DNA of 64,000 nt from Streptomyces sp. NBC_00708 (GTDB taxonomy: Bacteria; Actinomycetota; Actinomycetes; Streptomycetales; Streptomycetaceae): the NCBI GenBank assembly GCA_036226585.1, contig CP108997.1, positions 4,588,001-4,652,000 of the forward strand, in the 5' to 3' direction. Within the stretch, counting starts at the first letter, position 1; each line of letters starts with the position of its first letter. Positions 23,403 to 32,000 of the stretch are shown here, piece after piece. Made by a program: the position numbers and the translations under genes. The notes below the pieces were generated by a model that saw only the letters and a program-made list of their open reading frames with translations, was not told the DNA's origin and made no database searches.

Positions 23403-24443
23403 TCAGCCCCGGCCGGCCCAGATGTTGGTGCCCTCGGTGTCGACCGCGAAGGTGTCGATCTCCTTCAGCTCGGCGGCCGACAGCGGGGGAGCCGCCAGCG
23501 CCGCGACGTTCTCCTCCAGCTGGCCCACGCTCGACGCGCCGATCAGCGCCGACGTCATCCGGCTGTCGCGCAGCACCCACGTCAGGGCGAGCTGGGCGAG
23601 CGACTGGCCCCGGCGGCTCGCGATGTCGTTCAGCCCGTTCAGCCGGCGTACCACCTCCTGCGACAGCAGGCCCGGGTCGAGCGACTTGCCCTGCGTGGCC
23701 CGCGACCCCTCCGGGATGCCCTTCAGGTACTTCCCGGTCAGCAGGCCCTGGGCCAGCGGCACGAAGGAGATGCAGCCCATCCCGGCCGCCTCCAGGGTGT
23801 CCAGCAGGCCGTCCTCCTCGGTCCAGCGGTTGATCATCGAGTAGCTCGGCTGGTGGATCAGGGCCGGCACCCCCATCTCGCGCAGCAGCCGCGCCGCCTC
23901 GGCGGTCTGCGCGGCGTTGTACGAGGACACCCCCACGTACAGCGCCTTGCCCTGCCGCACGGCGGAGGCCAGCGCCCCCATCGTCTCCTCCAGCGGAGTG
24001 TCCGGGTCGAAGCGGTGCGAGTAGAAGATGTCGACGTAGTCGAGGCCCATCCGCTTCAGCGAGGCGTCCAGCGACGACAGCAGGTACTTGCGCGAGCCCC
24101 ACTCCCCGTACGGGCCGGGGTGCATCTCGTACCCCGCCTTGGTCGAGATCAGCAGCTCGTCCCGGTACGGGGCGAAGTCCTGCCGGAAGAGCTTGCCGAA
24201 GTTCAGCTCGGCCGAGCCGGGCGGCGGCCCGTAGTTGTTGGCCAGGTCGAAATGGGTCACGCCGAGGTCGAAGGCGCGCCGCAGGATGGCCCGCTGGGAG
24301 CCGAGGGAGCGGTCGTCGCCGAAGTTGTGCCAGAGGCCGAGCGAGACGGCCGGGAGCTTGAGGCCGCTGCGTCCGCTGCGCCGGTACTCCATGGAGTCGT
24401 AGCGCGAACCGGCGGCCCGGTAGGGGGAGGAGGAATCAGTCAC
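23403..24443 (-). CDS. Aldo/keto reductase (AKR14, YghZ/MgrA-like)
   Basis: A 346-residue TIM-barrel NADPH-dependent oxidoreductase. The catalytic tetrad is visible: Asp and Tyr in FDLANNYGPPPGSAE, Lys in STKAGYEM, His in YSHRFDPDTP. The NNYGPPPGSAE motif is characteristic of the L-glyceraldehyde-3-phosphate / methylglyoxal reductase group. The NADPH-binding end is seen in the LIGASSVGQLEENV segment. GTG 24443 follows GGGAGAG. It is likely involved in detoxifying reactive aldehydes and is transcribed divergently from uppS. Confidence 0.92.
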   Translation of the reverse strand: MTDSSSPYRAAGSRYDSMEYRRSGRSGLKLPAVSLGLWHNFGDDRSLGSQRAILRRAFDLGVTHFDLANNYGPPPGSAELNFGKLFRQDFAPYRDELLISTKAGYEMHPGPYGEWGSRKYLLSSLDASLKRMGLDYVDIFYSHRFDPDTPLEETMGALASAVRQGKALYVGVSSYNAAQTAEAARLLREMGVPALIHQPSYSMINRWTEEDGLLDTLEAAGMGCISFVPLAQGLLTGKYLKGIPEGSRATQGKSLDPGLLSQEVVRRLNGLNDIASRRGQSLAQLALTWVLRDSRMTSALIGASSVGQLEENVAALAAPPLSAAELKEIDTFAVDTEGTNIWAGRG

Positions 24444-24643
24444 GATTCTCTCCCTATCACGTACTTGTGACAGGCCGGGTTGGGTGGGTGCGGGGCCCGC
24501 GCAGTAATGTGGCCTGACGGGACTGCCATGACACGGCGGGGCGATCCGCCCCCTTCCAGTGCGGCGATCCGATCCCCAGGGGACGACCCCGGACCCCTGG
24601 TGAAGGGGCCGGCGGGCCCGCACGGAACCGAGAGGTGGACTCA

Positions 24644-25405
24644 GTGAACTTGCGCGACCTGGTGTACGGGCTCTACGCGCGCCGGGTGGAGGCCCGCCTC
24701 GACCACTCCCAGGTGCCCAAGCACATCGGCGTCATCCTCGACGGGAACCGGCGATGGGCCAAGGCGTCCGGCGGCACCGCCGCCGAAGGGCACCAGGCCG
24801 GAGCCGACAAGATCAAGGAGCTCCTCGGCTGGTGCAGCGAGACCGACGTCGAGGTCGTCACGCTCTGGCTGCTGTCCACGGACAACTTCGACCGGCCCGA
24901 GTCCGAGCTGACGCCCCTGCTCGGCATCATCGAGAACACCGTCCGCGGCCTGGCCGCGGACGGCCGCTGGCGCGTCCACCACGTCGGCACGCTCGACCTC
25001 CTGCCCGCCCACACCCAGACGGTCCTCAAGGAGGCCGAGCAGGCCACGGTCGGCATCGACGGGATACTCGTCAACGTCGCCGTCGGCTACGGCGGCCGGC
25101 AGGAGATCGCCGACGCGGTGCGCTCCCTGCTCCTGGACCACTCCACCAAGGGCACCTCCTTCGAGGACCTCGCCGAGATCGTCTCCACCGACCTGATCTC
25201 CGAGCACCTCTACACGCGCGGCCAGCCCGACCCCGACCTCGTCATCCGCACCAGCGGCGAGCAGCGGCTGTCCGGCTTCATGCTCTGGCAGAGCGCGCAC
25301 TCGGAGTACTACTTCTGCGAGGTCTTCTGGCCGGCCTTCCGCCGCGTCGACTTCCTCCGGGCACTGCGCGACTACGCCGCCCGCCACCGCCGCTACGGGG
25401 GCTGA
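24644..25405 (+). CDS. uppS: Isoprenyl transferase (undecaprenyl / cis-polyprenyl diphosphate synthase family)
   Basis: A 253-residue cis-prenyltransferase. The family signatures are intact: HIGVILDGNRRWAK with the catalytic Asp, LWLLSTDNFDRPE, and RTSGEQRLSGFMLWQSAHSEYYF near the C-terminus. It makes polyprenyl diphosphate carriers for cell-wall or secondary lipid pathways. Streptomyces usually have more than one, so chain length cannot be stated. GTG 24644 has AGAGG 6 nt upstream and is preferred to GTG 24635. Confidence 0.93.
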   Translation: MNLRDLVYGLYARRVEARLDHSQVPKHIGVILDGNRRWAKASGGTAAEGHQAGADKIKELLGWCSETDVEVVTLWLLSTDNFDRPESELTPLLGIIENTVRGLAADGRWRVHHVGTLDLLPAHTQTVLKEAEQATVGIDGILVNVAVGYGGRQEIADAVRSLLLDHSTKGTSFEDLAEIVSTDLISEHLYTRGQPDPDLVIRTSGEQRLSGFMLWQSAHSEYYFCEVFWPAFRRVDFLRALRDYAARHRRYGG

Positions 25406-25723
25406 GGCGGCCGGGTGCGCGTGATCCCGCACCCCTTCCCCCGGAAGTGGGCCGGTCGGCATGGCCGGCCGTGTAAGAGGGCATATCCCTGACAGGTCGG
25501 CGTCCGGTCACCAACCAGGCGGACGCCGTGTCCAAGTGAGCGGCGTCGAGTCCGCTCGCCCGGGAGGCCCTTTGCACACGAAGGACCGTACGTACAGTGC
25601 GGCTGACGCGGAGGGCCGGCGCGCGGCCCGCGCAAGGTGGCCGGAGCCCGGTCCGTCCTCTCCCATTGGGATGCTCCGCGACGCCGTCGCACCCCAACCT
25701 CTTCCGAGGGGGTACGTCCTTCC
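25406..25723 (+). promoter_or_regulatory. phoH upstream region
   Basis: A 318-bp gap. It holds an 8-bp hairpin (25499-25506 / 25520-25527, 13-nt loop) without T-tract, and a plausible promoter with TTTGCA (25571-25576) and TACAGT (25593-25598) 16 bp apart, which would give a leader of about 120 nt before the PhoH start. No supported coding sequence lies within it. Confidence 0.4.
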
Positions 25724-27046
25724 GTGGTGACCAGCACTAAGCGCCGCATGCCCGACAGGCGCACTTACGTTCTCGACACCAGCGTCCTGCTGGCCGATCC
25801 GAACGCCATGGCCCGCTTCGACGAGCACGAAGTCGTGCTCCCGGTCGTCGTGGTCACGGAACTGGAGGCCAAACGGCACCATCCGGAGCTCGGCTACTTC
25901 GCCCGCCAGGCCCTGCGCCTGCTGGACGACTTCCGGGTCCGCTACGGCCGGCTGGACGCGCCGATCCCCCTGGGGGACCTCGGCGGGACGCTCCGCGTCG
26001 AACTCAACCACTCCGATCCCGGCGTTCTGCCCGCCGGCTACCGGCTGGGGGACAACGACTCACGCATCCTCGCGGTCGCGCGCAACCTCCAGGCCGAGGG
26101 GTACGACGTCACGGTCGTCTCCAAGGACCTGCCGCTGCGCATCAAGGCGTCCTCGGTGGGCCTCCTCGCCGAGGAGTACCGCGCGGAGCTGGCGATCACC
26201 GACTCCGGCTGGACGGGCATGGCCGAACTGCCCCTCGCCGCCGACCAGGTCGACCTGCTCTTCGCGGAGGAGCGGCTGTACGTCCCCGAGGCGGCGGACC
26301 TGCCCGTGCACACCGGCCTGGTCCTCCAGTCCGAACGGGGCAAGGCGCTCGGCCGGGTGACGCCCGAGGGCCAGGTGCGGCTCGTCCGCGGCGACCGGGA
26401 GGCCTTCGGTATCCACGGCCGCAGCGCCGAGCAGCGCATCGCCCTGGACCTGCTGCTCGACCAGGAGGTCGGCATCGTCTCGCTGGGCGGCCGGGCCGGC
26501 ACCGGCAAGTCGGCGCTGGCGCTCTGCGCGGGCCTCGAAGCGGTGCTGGAGCGCGGGCAGCACAAGAAGGTGATGGTCTTCCGCCCGCTGTACGCGGTGG
26601 GCGGGCAGGAGCTCGGCTATCTCCCCGGCAGCGAGGCCGAGAAGATGAGCCCCTGGGCCCAGGCCGTCTTCGACACCCTCTCGGCCGTCTCCGGGCGCGA
26701 GGTCATCGAAGAGGTGCTGGGGCGCGGCATGCTGGAGATCCTGCCGCTCACCCACATCCGGGGCCGTTCCCTGCACGACGCCTTCGTGATCGTCGACGAG
26801 GCCCAGTCGCTCGAACGGAACGTCCTGCTGACCGTGTTGTCCAGGATCGGCACGAATTCCCGTGTCGTGCTCACCCATGACGTCGCCCAGCGGGACAACC
26901 TCAGGGTCGGCCGGTACGACGGAGTGGTCGCCGTCGTCGAGAAACTGAAGGGGCATCCGCTCTTCGCGCACGTCACGCTGACCCGCTCCGAGCGTTCCCG
27001 CATCGCCGCCCTGGTGACCGAAATGCTGGAGGAAGGCCAGATCTGA
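25724..27046 (+). CDS. PIN-PhoH fusion ATPase/ribonuclease
   Basis: A 440-residue protein. An N-terminal PIN ribonuclease domain (about residues 13-140: [15 protein letters not shown] with the first acidic residue, [11 protein letters not shown], and [14 protein letters not shown] with the later Asp cluster) joins a C-terminal PhoH ATPase/helicase-like domain (Walker [13 protein letters not shown]; Walker [12 protein letters not shown]). PhoH2-type proteins unwind and cleave RNA. GTG 25724 or 25727 is the likely start, with GAGGGGG upstream. A strong hairpin follows the stop. Confidence 0.92.
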   Translation: MVTSTKRRMPDRRTYVLDTSVLLADPNAMARFDEHEVVLPVVVVTELEAKRHHPELGYFARQALRLLDDFRVRYGRLDAPIPLGDLGGTLRVELNHSDPGVLPAGYRLGDNDSRILAVARNLQAEGYDVTVVSKDLPLRIKASSVGLLAEEYRAELAITDSGWTGMAELPLAADQVDLLFAEERLYVPEAADLPVHTGLVLQSERGKALGRVTPEGQVRLVRGDREAFGIHGRSAEQRIALDLLLDQEVGIVSLGGRAGTGKSALALCAGLEAVLERGQHKKVMVFRPLYAVGGQELGYLPGSEAEKMSPWAQAVFDTLSAVSGREVIEEVLGRGMLEILPLTHIRGRSLHDAFVIVDEAQSLERNVLLTVLSRIGTNSRVVLTHDVAQRDNLRVGRYDGVVAVVEKLKGHPLFAHVTLTRSERSRIAALVTEMLEEGQI

Positions 27047-27064
27047 CACGGATTGGGAGACCGA

Positions 27065-27101
27065 TGCCGCCCGGCGGGCCAAGCAGCCTAGCCGGGCGGC
27101 A
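27065..27101 (+). terminator. Hairpin terminator after phoH
   Basis: 11-bp perfect stem TGCCGCCCGGC (27065-27075) with its complement (27091-27101), beginning 18 nt after the stop codon. Confidence 0.7.
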
Positions 27102-27435
27102 GCGTGTTGCGGCGCCTTTTCCGTCATTCGGGTGCTCCAAACGAGGTGTGAGCTTTCACACGCAACGGAGAATTGCTTCCCGTGGTGCCGTTCCGGCAGA
27201 GTCTTGCTTCCGTCAGGCCCCGCATACGGCACACCGGCACCTCCAGAGGCGCCACGCACCACACAACTCAACAACCGCCGTCCGTATGCCGCCCGCGAGC
27301 ACCACGCGGCGCTCCCTTTGGGGAGTCGCCCACCGGGCCCGTGCCTCCCGTGACCCAAGCAGTAGGGAGGCCAGTGTCAAGGGCACGATTGCGCTCGCGA
27401 GGTCACCTAAGCGGGCGATGCTGGAAGGACACCGT
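27102..27435 (+). promoter_or_regulatory. Long upstream region of the transglycosylase gene
   Basis: 334 nt without a supported gene. There is a 6-bp hairpin GTGTGA/TCACAC (27146-27161) with a 4-nt loop. Muralytic genes in Streptomyces can have long regulated leaders, so the c-di-AMP riboswitch signature was looked for and not found by eye. The promoter is not identified. Confidence 0.35.
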
Positions 27436-28149
27436 GTGAGCCGGATCTCGGTCCGGGGGTTCGCCGTGGCATCTGCCACCGCGGTCACCACCGTTGGCGC
27501 CGTCGTAGGCGTTGCATCGGGCAGCACTCCCGCTGCCGACGACAACAACTTCGAGGCGACCGCAGCCGACACCACGCTGCTCGCAGACATCCCCGCGGGC
27601 CAGCAGGCCCAGGTGCAGACCGCCTCGCTGACGCAGCAGGCCGACGCCCAGGCGTCCGCCGCCGACGCCGCCGCGAAGAAGTCCGCGGAGGAGACGGCCC
27701 GCGTACAGGCCGCCAAGGACGCCAAGTCCAAGAAGCAGGCCGCCGAGGACAAGCTGGAGCGCGAGCGCCAGGCGAAGAAGGACAAGGAAGCCCAGGAGCG
27801 CGCCAGCCGCTCCCAGGTCCGGTCCACCGCCACGTTCGCCGCCCAGGGCTCGTACACGGTGGCCGAGATCCAGGCCATCGCGCGCCAGATCGTGCCGGCC
27901 GACCAGTTCCAGTGCTTCAGCAACATCGTGAACGTCGAGTCGAGCTGGAACTACAAGGCGAGCAACCCGTCTTCGGGTGCCTACGGTCTTGTCCAGGCCC
28001 TGCCCGGCTCGAAGATGGCCTCGGCCGGCGCCGACTGGATGACCAACCCGGCCACCCAGATCAAGTGGGGCCTCAGCTACATGAACAGCTCGCGCTACGG
28101 CAGTCCGTGCGCGGCCTGGTCCTTCTGGCAGGCCAACCACTGGTACTAG
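27436..28149 (+). CDS. Secreted lytic transglycosylase-like (SLT/lysozyme-fold) protein
   Basis: A 237-residue protein. It has a signal peptide (about residues 1-35, AVTTVGAVVGVASGS), a Ala/Lys/Glu-rich coiled linker (about 75-135) and a C-terminal lysozyme-like domain. The catalytic Glu is in NVESSWNYKASNPSSGAYGLVQA, and the ending WGLSYMNSSRYGSPCAAWSFWQANHWY is the standard finish of Streptomyces wall-lytic enzymes, with a Cys pair (QCFS and PCAA). It cleaves or remodels peptidoglycan outside the cell. GTG 27436 is chosen for GGAAGGA 6-7 nt upstream; an in-frame ATG lies at 27418. Confidence 0.9.
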   Translation: MSRISVRGFAVASATAVTTVGAVVGVASGSTPAADDNNFEATAADTTLLADIPAGQQAQVQTASLTQQADAQASAADAAAKKSAEETARVQAAKDAKSKKQAAEDKLERERQAKKDKEAQERASRSQVRSTATFAAQGSYTVAEIQAIARQIVPADQFQCFSNIVNVESSWNYKASNPSSGAYGLVQALPGSKMASAGADWMTNPATQIKWGLSYMNSSRYGSPCAAWSFWQANHWY

Positions 28150-28177
28150 AACCTCAAGAGGTTCAGAGCTCAACCTC

Positions 28178-28214
28178 GTGAAGCCCCCCGCCGTCCTACG
28201 GTGAGGGGCTTCAC
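28178..28214 (+). terminator. Terminator after the transglycosylase gene
   Basis: 10-bp stem GTGAAGCCCC (28178-28187) with complement (28205-28214), 29 nt after the stop. A smaller AACCTC/GAGGTT hairpin (28150-28163) precedes it. Confidence 0.75.
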
Positions 28215-28283
28215 GCGTGTACGGTCGTGCGGAACCGCTCCCGGGGGGCGGTGGGGAGAGCGGACGGGGGTAGAGGAACCGTT

Positions 28284-29666
28284 ATGTCGAAACTGCCGGG
28301 GTGGCTCGGACAACTGGGTGCTGAACTGAGCAGGCTGAGCGAGCGCCTTGACGAACGGCGGGCGGAGTCGGAGGCCGACGCCCCCCTGCCCGGGGACCCG
28401 CCCGGTCCGCAGCCGGCGGCCGCCGGGAAGGACGAGGCTGCCCTCGTCGACCAGGTGCCCGCCCCGCCCACGTACGCGCCCTCCGTGGCCGCGCGGCCCG
28501 ATCCGGTCGCGGCGATCCCGTGGGGGATGCGGGTCGCGGCCGAGGCGGGCTGGCGGCTGCTGGTGCTCGCGGGGACCCTGTGGGTGCTGATGCGGGTCAT
28601 CAGCGCGGTGCAGCTGGTGGTGCTGGCCTTCGTCGCCGCACTGCTCGTCACCGCGCTGCTCCAGCCGACCGTCGCCCGGCTGCGGCGCCACGGACTGCCG
28701 AGGGGACTGGCCACCGCCGTCACCGCGGTCTCCGGCTTCGTCATCATGGGCCTGGTCGGCTGGTTCGTGGTGTGGCAGGTCATGGACAACATCGACACCC
28801 TCTCCGACAAGGTGACGAAGGGGATCGACGACCTCAAGAACTGGCTCCTGGACAGCCCGTTCCATGTGACCGACAAGCAGATCAACGACATCGCGAAGAA
28901 CCTCAGCGACACGGTCGGCACCAACACCGAGGCGATCACCTCCGCCGGGCTCCAGGGCGTCACCGTGGTCGTGGAGTTCATGACCGGCGCGCTGCTGGCG
29001 ATGTTCTCGACGCTCTTCCTGCTCTACGACGGCGCGCGCATCTGGCAGTGGGTGCTCAAGCTGGTGCCCGCGCAGGCGAGGCCCGGAGTCGCCGGAGCGG
29101 GGCCGCGCGCCTGGCGGACGCTGACCGCCTATGTGCGCGGCACGGTCATCGTCGCCCTGATCGACGCGATCTTCATCGGGCTGGGGATCTACTTCCTCAA
29201 TGTGCCGATGGCGGTGCCGCTGGCCGTCTTCATCTTCCTGTTCGCCTTCATCCCGCTCGTCGGCGCCGTGGTCTCCGGGGCGCTGGCGGTGGTGGTCGCC
29301 CTGGTCACCGAGGGCGTGTTCACGGCGCTGATGGTGCTGGCCGTGGTCCTCGCGGTGCAGCAGATCGAGGGCCACGTCCTGCAGCCGTTCATCCTGGGCC
29401 GCGCGGTGCGGGTGCACCCGCTGGCCGTGGTGCTCTCGGTCGCCGCGGGCGGCATGATCGCCGGGATCGGCGGCGCGGTCGTGGCGGTGCCGCTGGTCGC
29501 CGTGACCAATACGGTGGTCGGCTATCTGCGCTCGTACGGCCAGGAGGAGTCGCGCCGGCACTCGCCGCCGCCGCACGGGTCGACCTCGCTGGACGCGGCG
29601 CCGACCCGGGCTCCCGGCGCGCCGCCGGAGAAGGGCGACGCGGAACCGGCGCCGGACGCCTCGTAG
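28284..29666 (+). CDS. AI-2E/PerM family transporter-like membrane protein
   Basis: A 460-residue integral membrane protein. A polar N-terminus of about 90 residues (Pro/Ala-rich) is followed by two helices, a loop domain (about 160-225, DNIDTLSDKVTKGIDDLK) and five to six further helices ending with the conserved GHVLQPFILGRAVRVHPLAVVLSV block. The C-terminal tail is Pro/Ala/Glu-rich and cytoplasmic. The family exports AI-2 or moves ions in other bacteria; no substrate can be assigned here. ATG 28284 has AGAGGA upstream. Confidence 0.9.
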   Translation: MSKLPGWLGQLGAELSRLSERLDERRAESEADAPLPGDPPGPQPAAAGKDEAALVDQVPAPPTYAPSVAARPDPVAAIPWGMRVAAEAGWRLLVLAGTLWVLMRVISAVQLVVLAFVAALLVTALLQPTVARLRRHGLPRGLATAVTAVSGFVIMGLVGWFVVWQVMDNIDTLSDKVTKGIDDLKNWLLDSPFHVTDKQINDIAKNLSDTVGTNTEAITSAGLQGVTVVVEFMTGALLAMFSTLFLLYDGARIWQWVLKLVPAQARPGVAGAGPRAWRTLTAYVRGTVIVALIDAIFIGLGIYFLNVPMAVPLAVFIFLFAFIPLVGAVVSGALAVVVALVTEGVFTALMVLAVVLAVQQIEGHVLQPFILGRAVRVHPLAVVLSVAAGGMIAGIGGAVVAVPLVAVTNTVVGYLRSYGQEESRRHSPPPHGSTSLDAAPTRAPGAPPEKGDAEPAPDAS

Positions 29667-29680
29667 CGCGTACGCATGGA

Positions 29681-29722
29681 AGAAGGGCCCCTCGGACGGT
29701 CGGTCGTCCGCGGGGCCCTTCT
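29681..29722. terminator. Bidirectional terminator between the AI-2E gene and ahpD
   Basis: 11-bp outer stem (29681-29691 / 29712-29722) plus inner GGACG/CGTCC stem; it lies between convergent genes. Confidence 0.8.
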
Positions 29723-29741
29723 CGTACTCAGGGTACGGCGC

Positions 29742-30275
29742 CTACTCGGCGAGTACCGCCTCGGCGTCGAGGGTCACACCCACCGCCTGGATCACCGAGG
29801 CGATCTTGACGGCTTCCTGGATGGTCTCGCGGTCCACGCCGGCCTTGCGCAGCACCTGCTCGTGGGAGTCGAGGCACTGGCCGCAGCCGTTGATCGCGGA
29901 GACGGCCAGCGACCACAGCTCGAAGTCGACCTTCTCCACGCCCGGCTTGCCGATGACGTTCATCCGCAGGCCCGCGCGCAGGTTCCCGTACTCGGGGTCC
30001 GAGAGCAGGTGGCGGGTCCGGTAGAAGACGTTGTTCATCGCCATGATGGCGGCGGCCGACTTCGCGGCGGTGTACGCCTCCGCGGAGAGACTGGCCTTCG
30101 CCTCCGGCTCCAGCTCGCGCAGCACCTTCGGCGAGCGCGAGGCGATCGCGCAGGCCAGGACGGTGCCCCAGAGCTGCTGCTGCGGGAGTTCGCTGTTGCC
30201 GATGACCGAGCCGAGGTTCAGCTTCAGGTCCTTGGCGAAGTCCGGTAGGGCGGACTTGAGTTCGTCGAGTGCCAT
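29742..30275 (-). CDS. ahpD: Alkyl hydroperoxide reductase AhpD
   Basis: A 177-residue AhpD. The active-site motif is [11 protein letters not shown] with C131 and C134 and the proton-relay His138; Glu residues upstream complete the charge relay. In actinobacteria AhpD reduces AhpC through a lipoamide-dependent chain. It is 12 bp downstream of ahpC on the same strand, forming the ahpC-ahpD operon divergent from oxyR. Confidence 0.95.
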   Translation of the reverse strand: MALDELKSALPDFAKDLKLNLGSVIGNSELPQQQLWGTVLACAIASRSPKVLRELEPEAKASLSAEAYTAAKSAAAIMAMNNVFYRTRHLLSDPEYGNLRAGLRMNVIGKPGVEKVDFELWSLAVSAINGCGQCLDSHEQVLRKAGVDRETIQEAVKIASVIQAVGVTLDAEAVLAE

Positions 30276-30287
30276 GGTGGTATCAGC

Positions 30288-30842
30288 TCACTCGCCCGAG
30301 AGGAGCGCGACCGGGTCCAGGGTGTTCTCGCCCTTGGTCCAGTTGCACGGGCACAGCTCGTCGGTCTGCAGGGCGTCGAGGACCCGCAGGACCTCCTTGG
30401 GGTTACGGCCCACGGAACCGGCGGTCACCATCGTGAACTGGATCTCGTTGTTCTGGTCGACGATGAAGACGGCGCGCTGCGCGAAGCCGTCCTCGCCCTC
30501 GATGCCGAGGTCACGCATGAGCTCGTGCTTCGAGTCGGCCAGCATCGGGAAGGGCAGGTCGGTCAGGTCCGGGTGGTCCTTGCGCCAGGCGTGGTGCACG
30601 AACTCGGAGTCGCCGGAGAAGCCGAGGATCTGCGCGTCACGGTCGGCGAACTCGTCGTTCAGCTTGCCGAAGGCGGCGATCTCGGTGGGGCACACGAAGG
30701 TGAAGTCCTTCGGCCACGCGAAGACGATCTTCCACTGACCCTCGTAGGTCTTGTGGTTGATCTGCTCGAACTCCTTGCCGCTCTCCAGCGACACACAAGC
30801 GGTCAGGTCGAACTCGGGGAACTTGTCACCGACAGTGAGCAC
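30288..30842 (-). CDS. ahpC: Alkyl hydroperoxide reductase AhpC (2-Cys peroxiredoxin)
   Basis: A 184-residue peroxiredoxin. The peroxidatic Cys is C51 in DFTFVCPTEIAAF, and Thr48 completes the usual pocket. Two C-terminal Cys (C164, C166 in ELCPCNWTKG) are resolving candidates, the arrangement of actinobacterial AhpC. It reduces organic and hydrogen peroxide. GTG 30842 follows AAGGAGA. It is first gene of the operon with ahpD and is probably activated by the divergent OxyR. Confidence 0.96.
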   Translation of the reverse strand: MLTVGDKFPEFDLTACVSLESGKEFEQINHKTYEGQWKIVFAWPKDFTFVCPTEIAAFGKLNDEFADRDAQILGFSGDSEFVHHAWRKDHPDLTDLPFPMLADSKHELMRDLGIEGEDGFAQRAVFIVDQNNEIQFTMVTAGSVGRNPKEVLRVLDALQTDELCPCNWTKGENTLDPVALLSGE

Positions 30843-30974
30843 GCGCTCTCCTTGCAGCGTAGGTTCTCCCCTTTTGAGGGAGTTCCTGGGGGTTGGACGA
30901 TCACCACCATGGCACAGAGTGCATTGATCGCGGAAATAGCTACACTCGGTCGTGATGATCGGAGGTGCCTATCA
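30843..30974. promoter_or_regulatory. ahpC / oxyR divergent control region
   Basis: 132 bp between divergent genes. AT-richer sequence around 30935-30958 (GCGGAAATAGCTACACT) and a partly repeated GATGATCG/TGATCG are where OxyR would be expected to bind. An exact OxyR motif was not confirmed by eye. The regulatory role is established for this gene arrangement in actinobacteria. Confidence 0.5.
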
Positions 30975-31940
30975 GTGGCGCAGAGTAATCCGGGCAACCG
31001 GCCCAAACAGCCCAGCCTCTCGCAGCTGCGCGCCTTCGCGGCCGTCGCCGAATATCTGCACTTCCGGGACGCGGCGGCCGCAATCGGGATGAGTCAGCCC
31101 GCGCTCTCCGGGGCCGTGTCCACGCTGGAGGAGGCACTGGGTGTCCAGCTCATCGAGCGTACGACGCGCAAGGTGCTGCTCTCGCCCGCCGGGGAACGGC
31201 TCGCGGTGCGGGCGCGCGTCGTGCTCGAAGCCGTCGGCGAGCTGATGGAGGAGGCCGAGGCGGTCCGCGCGCCGTTCACCGGAGTGCTCCGGCTCGGCGT
31301 GATCCCGACCGTCGCCCCGTATCTGCTGCCGACCGTGCTGCGGCTGGTCCACGAGCGCTACCCGGAACTCGACCTCCAGGTGCACGAGGAGCAGACCTCC
31401 TCGCTGATCGAGGGGCTGGCCGCCGGACGGCTCGACCTGCTGCTGCTCGCGGTGCCGCTCGGTGTCCCCGGGGTCAGCGAACTCCCGCTCTTCGACGAGG
31501 ACTTCGTCCTGGTGATGGAGCGGAGCCACGGGCTCGGCGGGCGGGCCGACATCCCCCGCGACGCGCTGCGCGAGCTGCCGCTGCTGCTGCTCGACGAGGG
31601 GCACTGCCTGCGGGACCAGGCGCTCGACATCTGCCGCGAGGCCGGGCGGACGGAGGGCGCCCCGGTCACCACGACCGCGGCCGGGCTCTCCACGCTGGTG
31701 CAGCTGGTGGCCGGCGGGCTCGGCGTGACGCTGCTGCCGCGCACCGCGGTCACCGTCGAGACCGCCCGCAACGAGGCACTGACCACGGGGTACTTCGCGG
31801 ACCCGGCCCCGACCCGGCGGGTGGCGCTGGCCATGCGGACCGGGGCCGCGCGCCAGGAGGAGTTCGAGGAGTTCGCGGCGGCGCTGCGCGAGGCGATGCG
31901 GGGGCTGCCGGTGCGCGTGACGGCGGGCGGCCGGGCCTGA
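30975..31940 (+). CDS. oxyR: LysR-family peroxide regulator OxyR
   Basis: A 321-residue LysR-type regulator. The N-terminal winged HTH is PSLSQLRAFAAVAEYLHFRDAAAAIGMSQPALSGAVSTLEEALG, a form typical of OxyR. The effector domain contains the two redox Cys in LLLLDEGHCLRDQALDICREAG (nine residues apart, roughly residues 206 and 215), the peroxide-sensing disulfide pair. GTG 30975 has GGAGG 9 nt upstream. It is divergent from ahpCD, its expected target. The stop codon is inside a large hairpin. Confidence 0.95.
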   Translation: MAQSNPGNRPKQPSLSQLRAFAAVAEYLHFRDAAAAIGMSQPALSGAVSTLEEALGVQLIERTTRKVLLSPAGERLAVRARVVLEAVGELMEEAEAVRAPFTGVLRLGVIPTVAPYLLPTVLRLVHERYPELDLQVHEEQTSSLIEGLAAGRLDLLLLAVPLGVPGVSELPLFDEDFVLVMERSHGLGGRADIPRDALRELPLLLLDEGHCLRDQALDICREAGRTEGAPVTTTAAGLSTLVQLVAGGLGVTLLPRTAVTVETARNEALTTGYFADPAPTRRVALAMRTGAARQEEFEEFAAALREAMRGLPVRVTAGGRA

Positions 31941-31980
31941 TCCGTACGCGGAGGTACGGAACCGGCCCGGCCGCCCGCCG
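31921..31980. terminator. Composite hairpin spanning the oxyR stop codon
   Basis: A perfect 17-bp outer stem (31921-31937 / 31964-31980) encloses a perfect 7-bp stem TCCGTAC (31941-31947) / GTACGGA (31954-31960). The left arm encodes the last residues of OxyR. It lies between convergent oxyR and the permease gene. Confidence 0.8.
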
Positions 31981-32000
31981 GTGGGATCGCCCCTGGGGCG

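Noticed and set aside
27102..27435. c-di-AMP (ydaO-type) riboswitch upstream of the transglycosylase
   Set aside because: The conserved core segments expected for that class were not found on reading; only a small hairpin is present.
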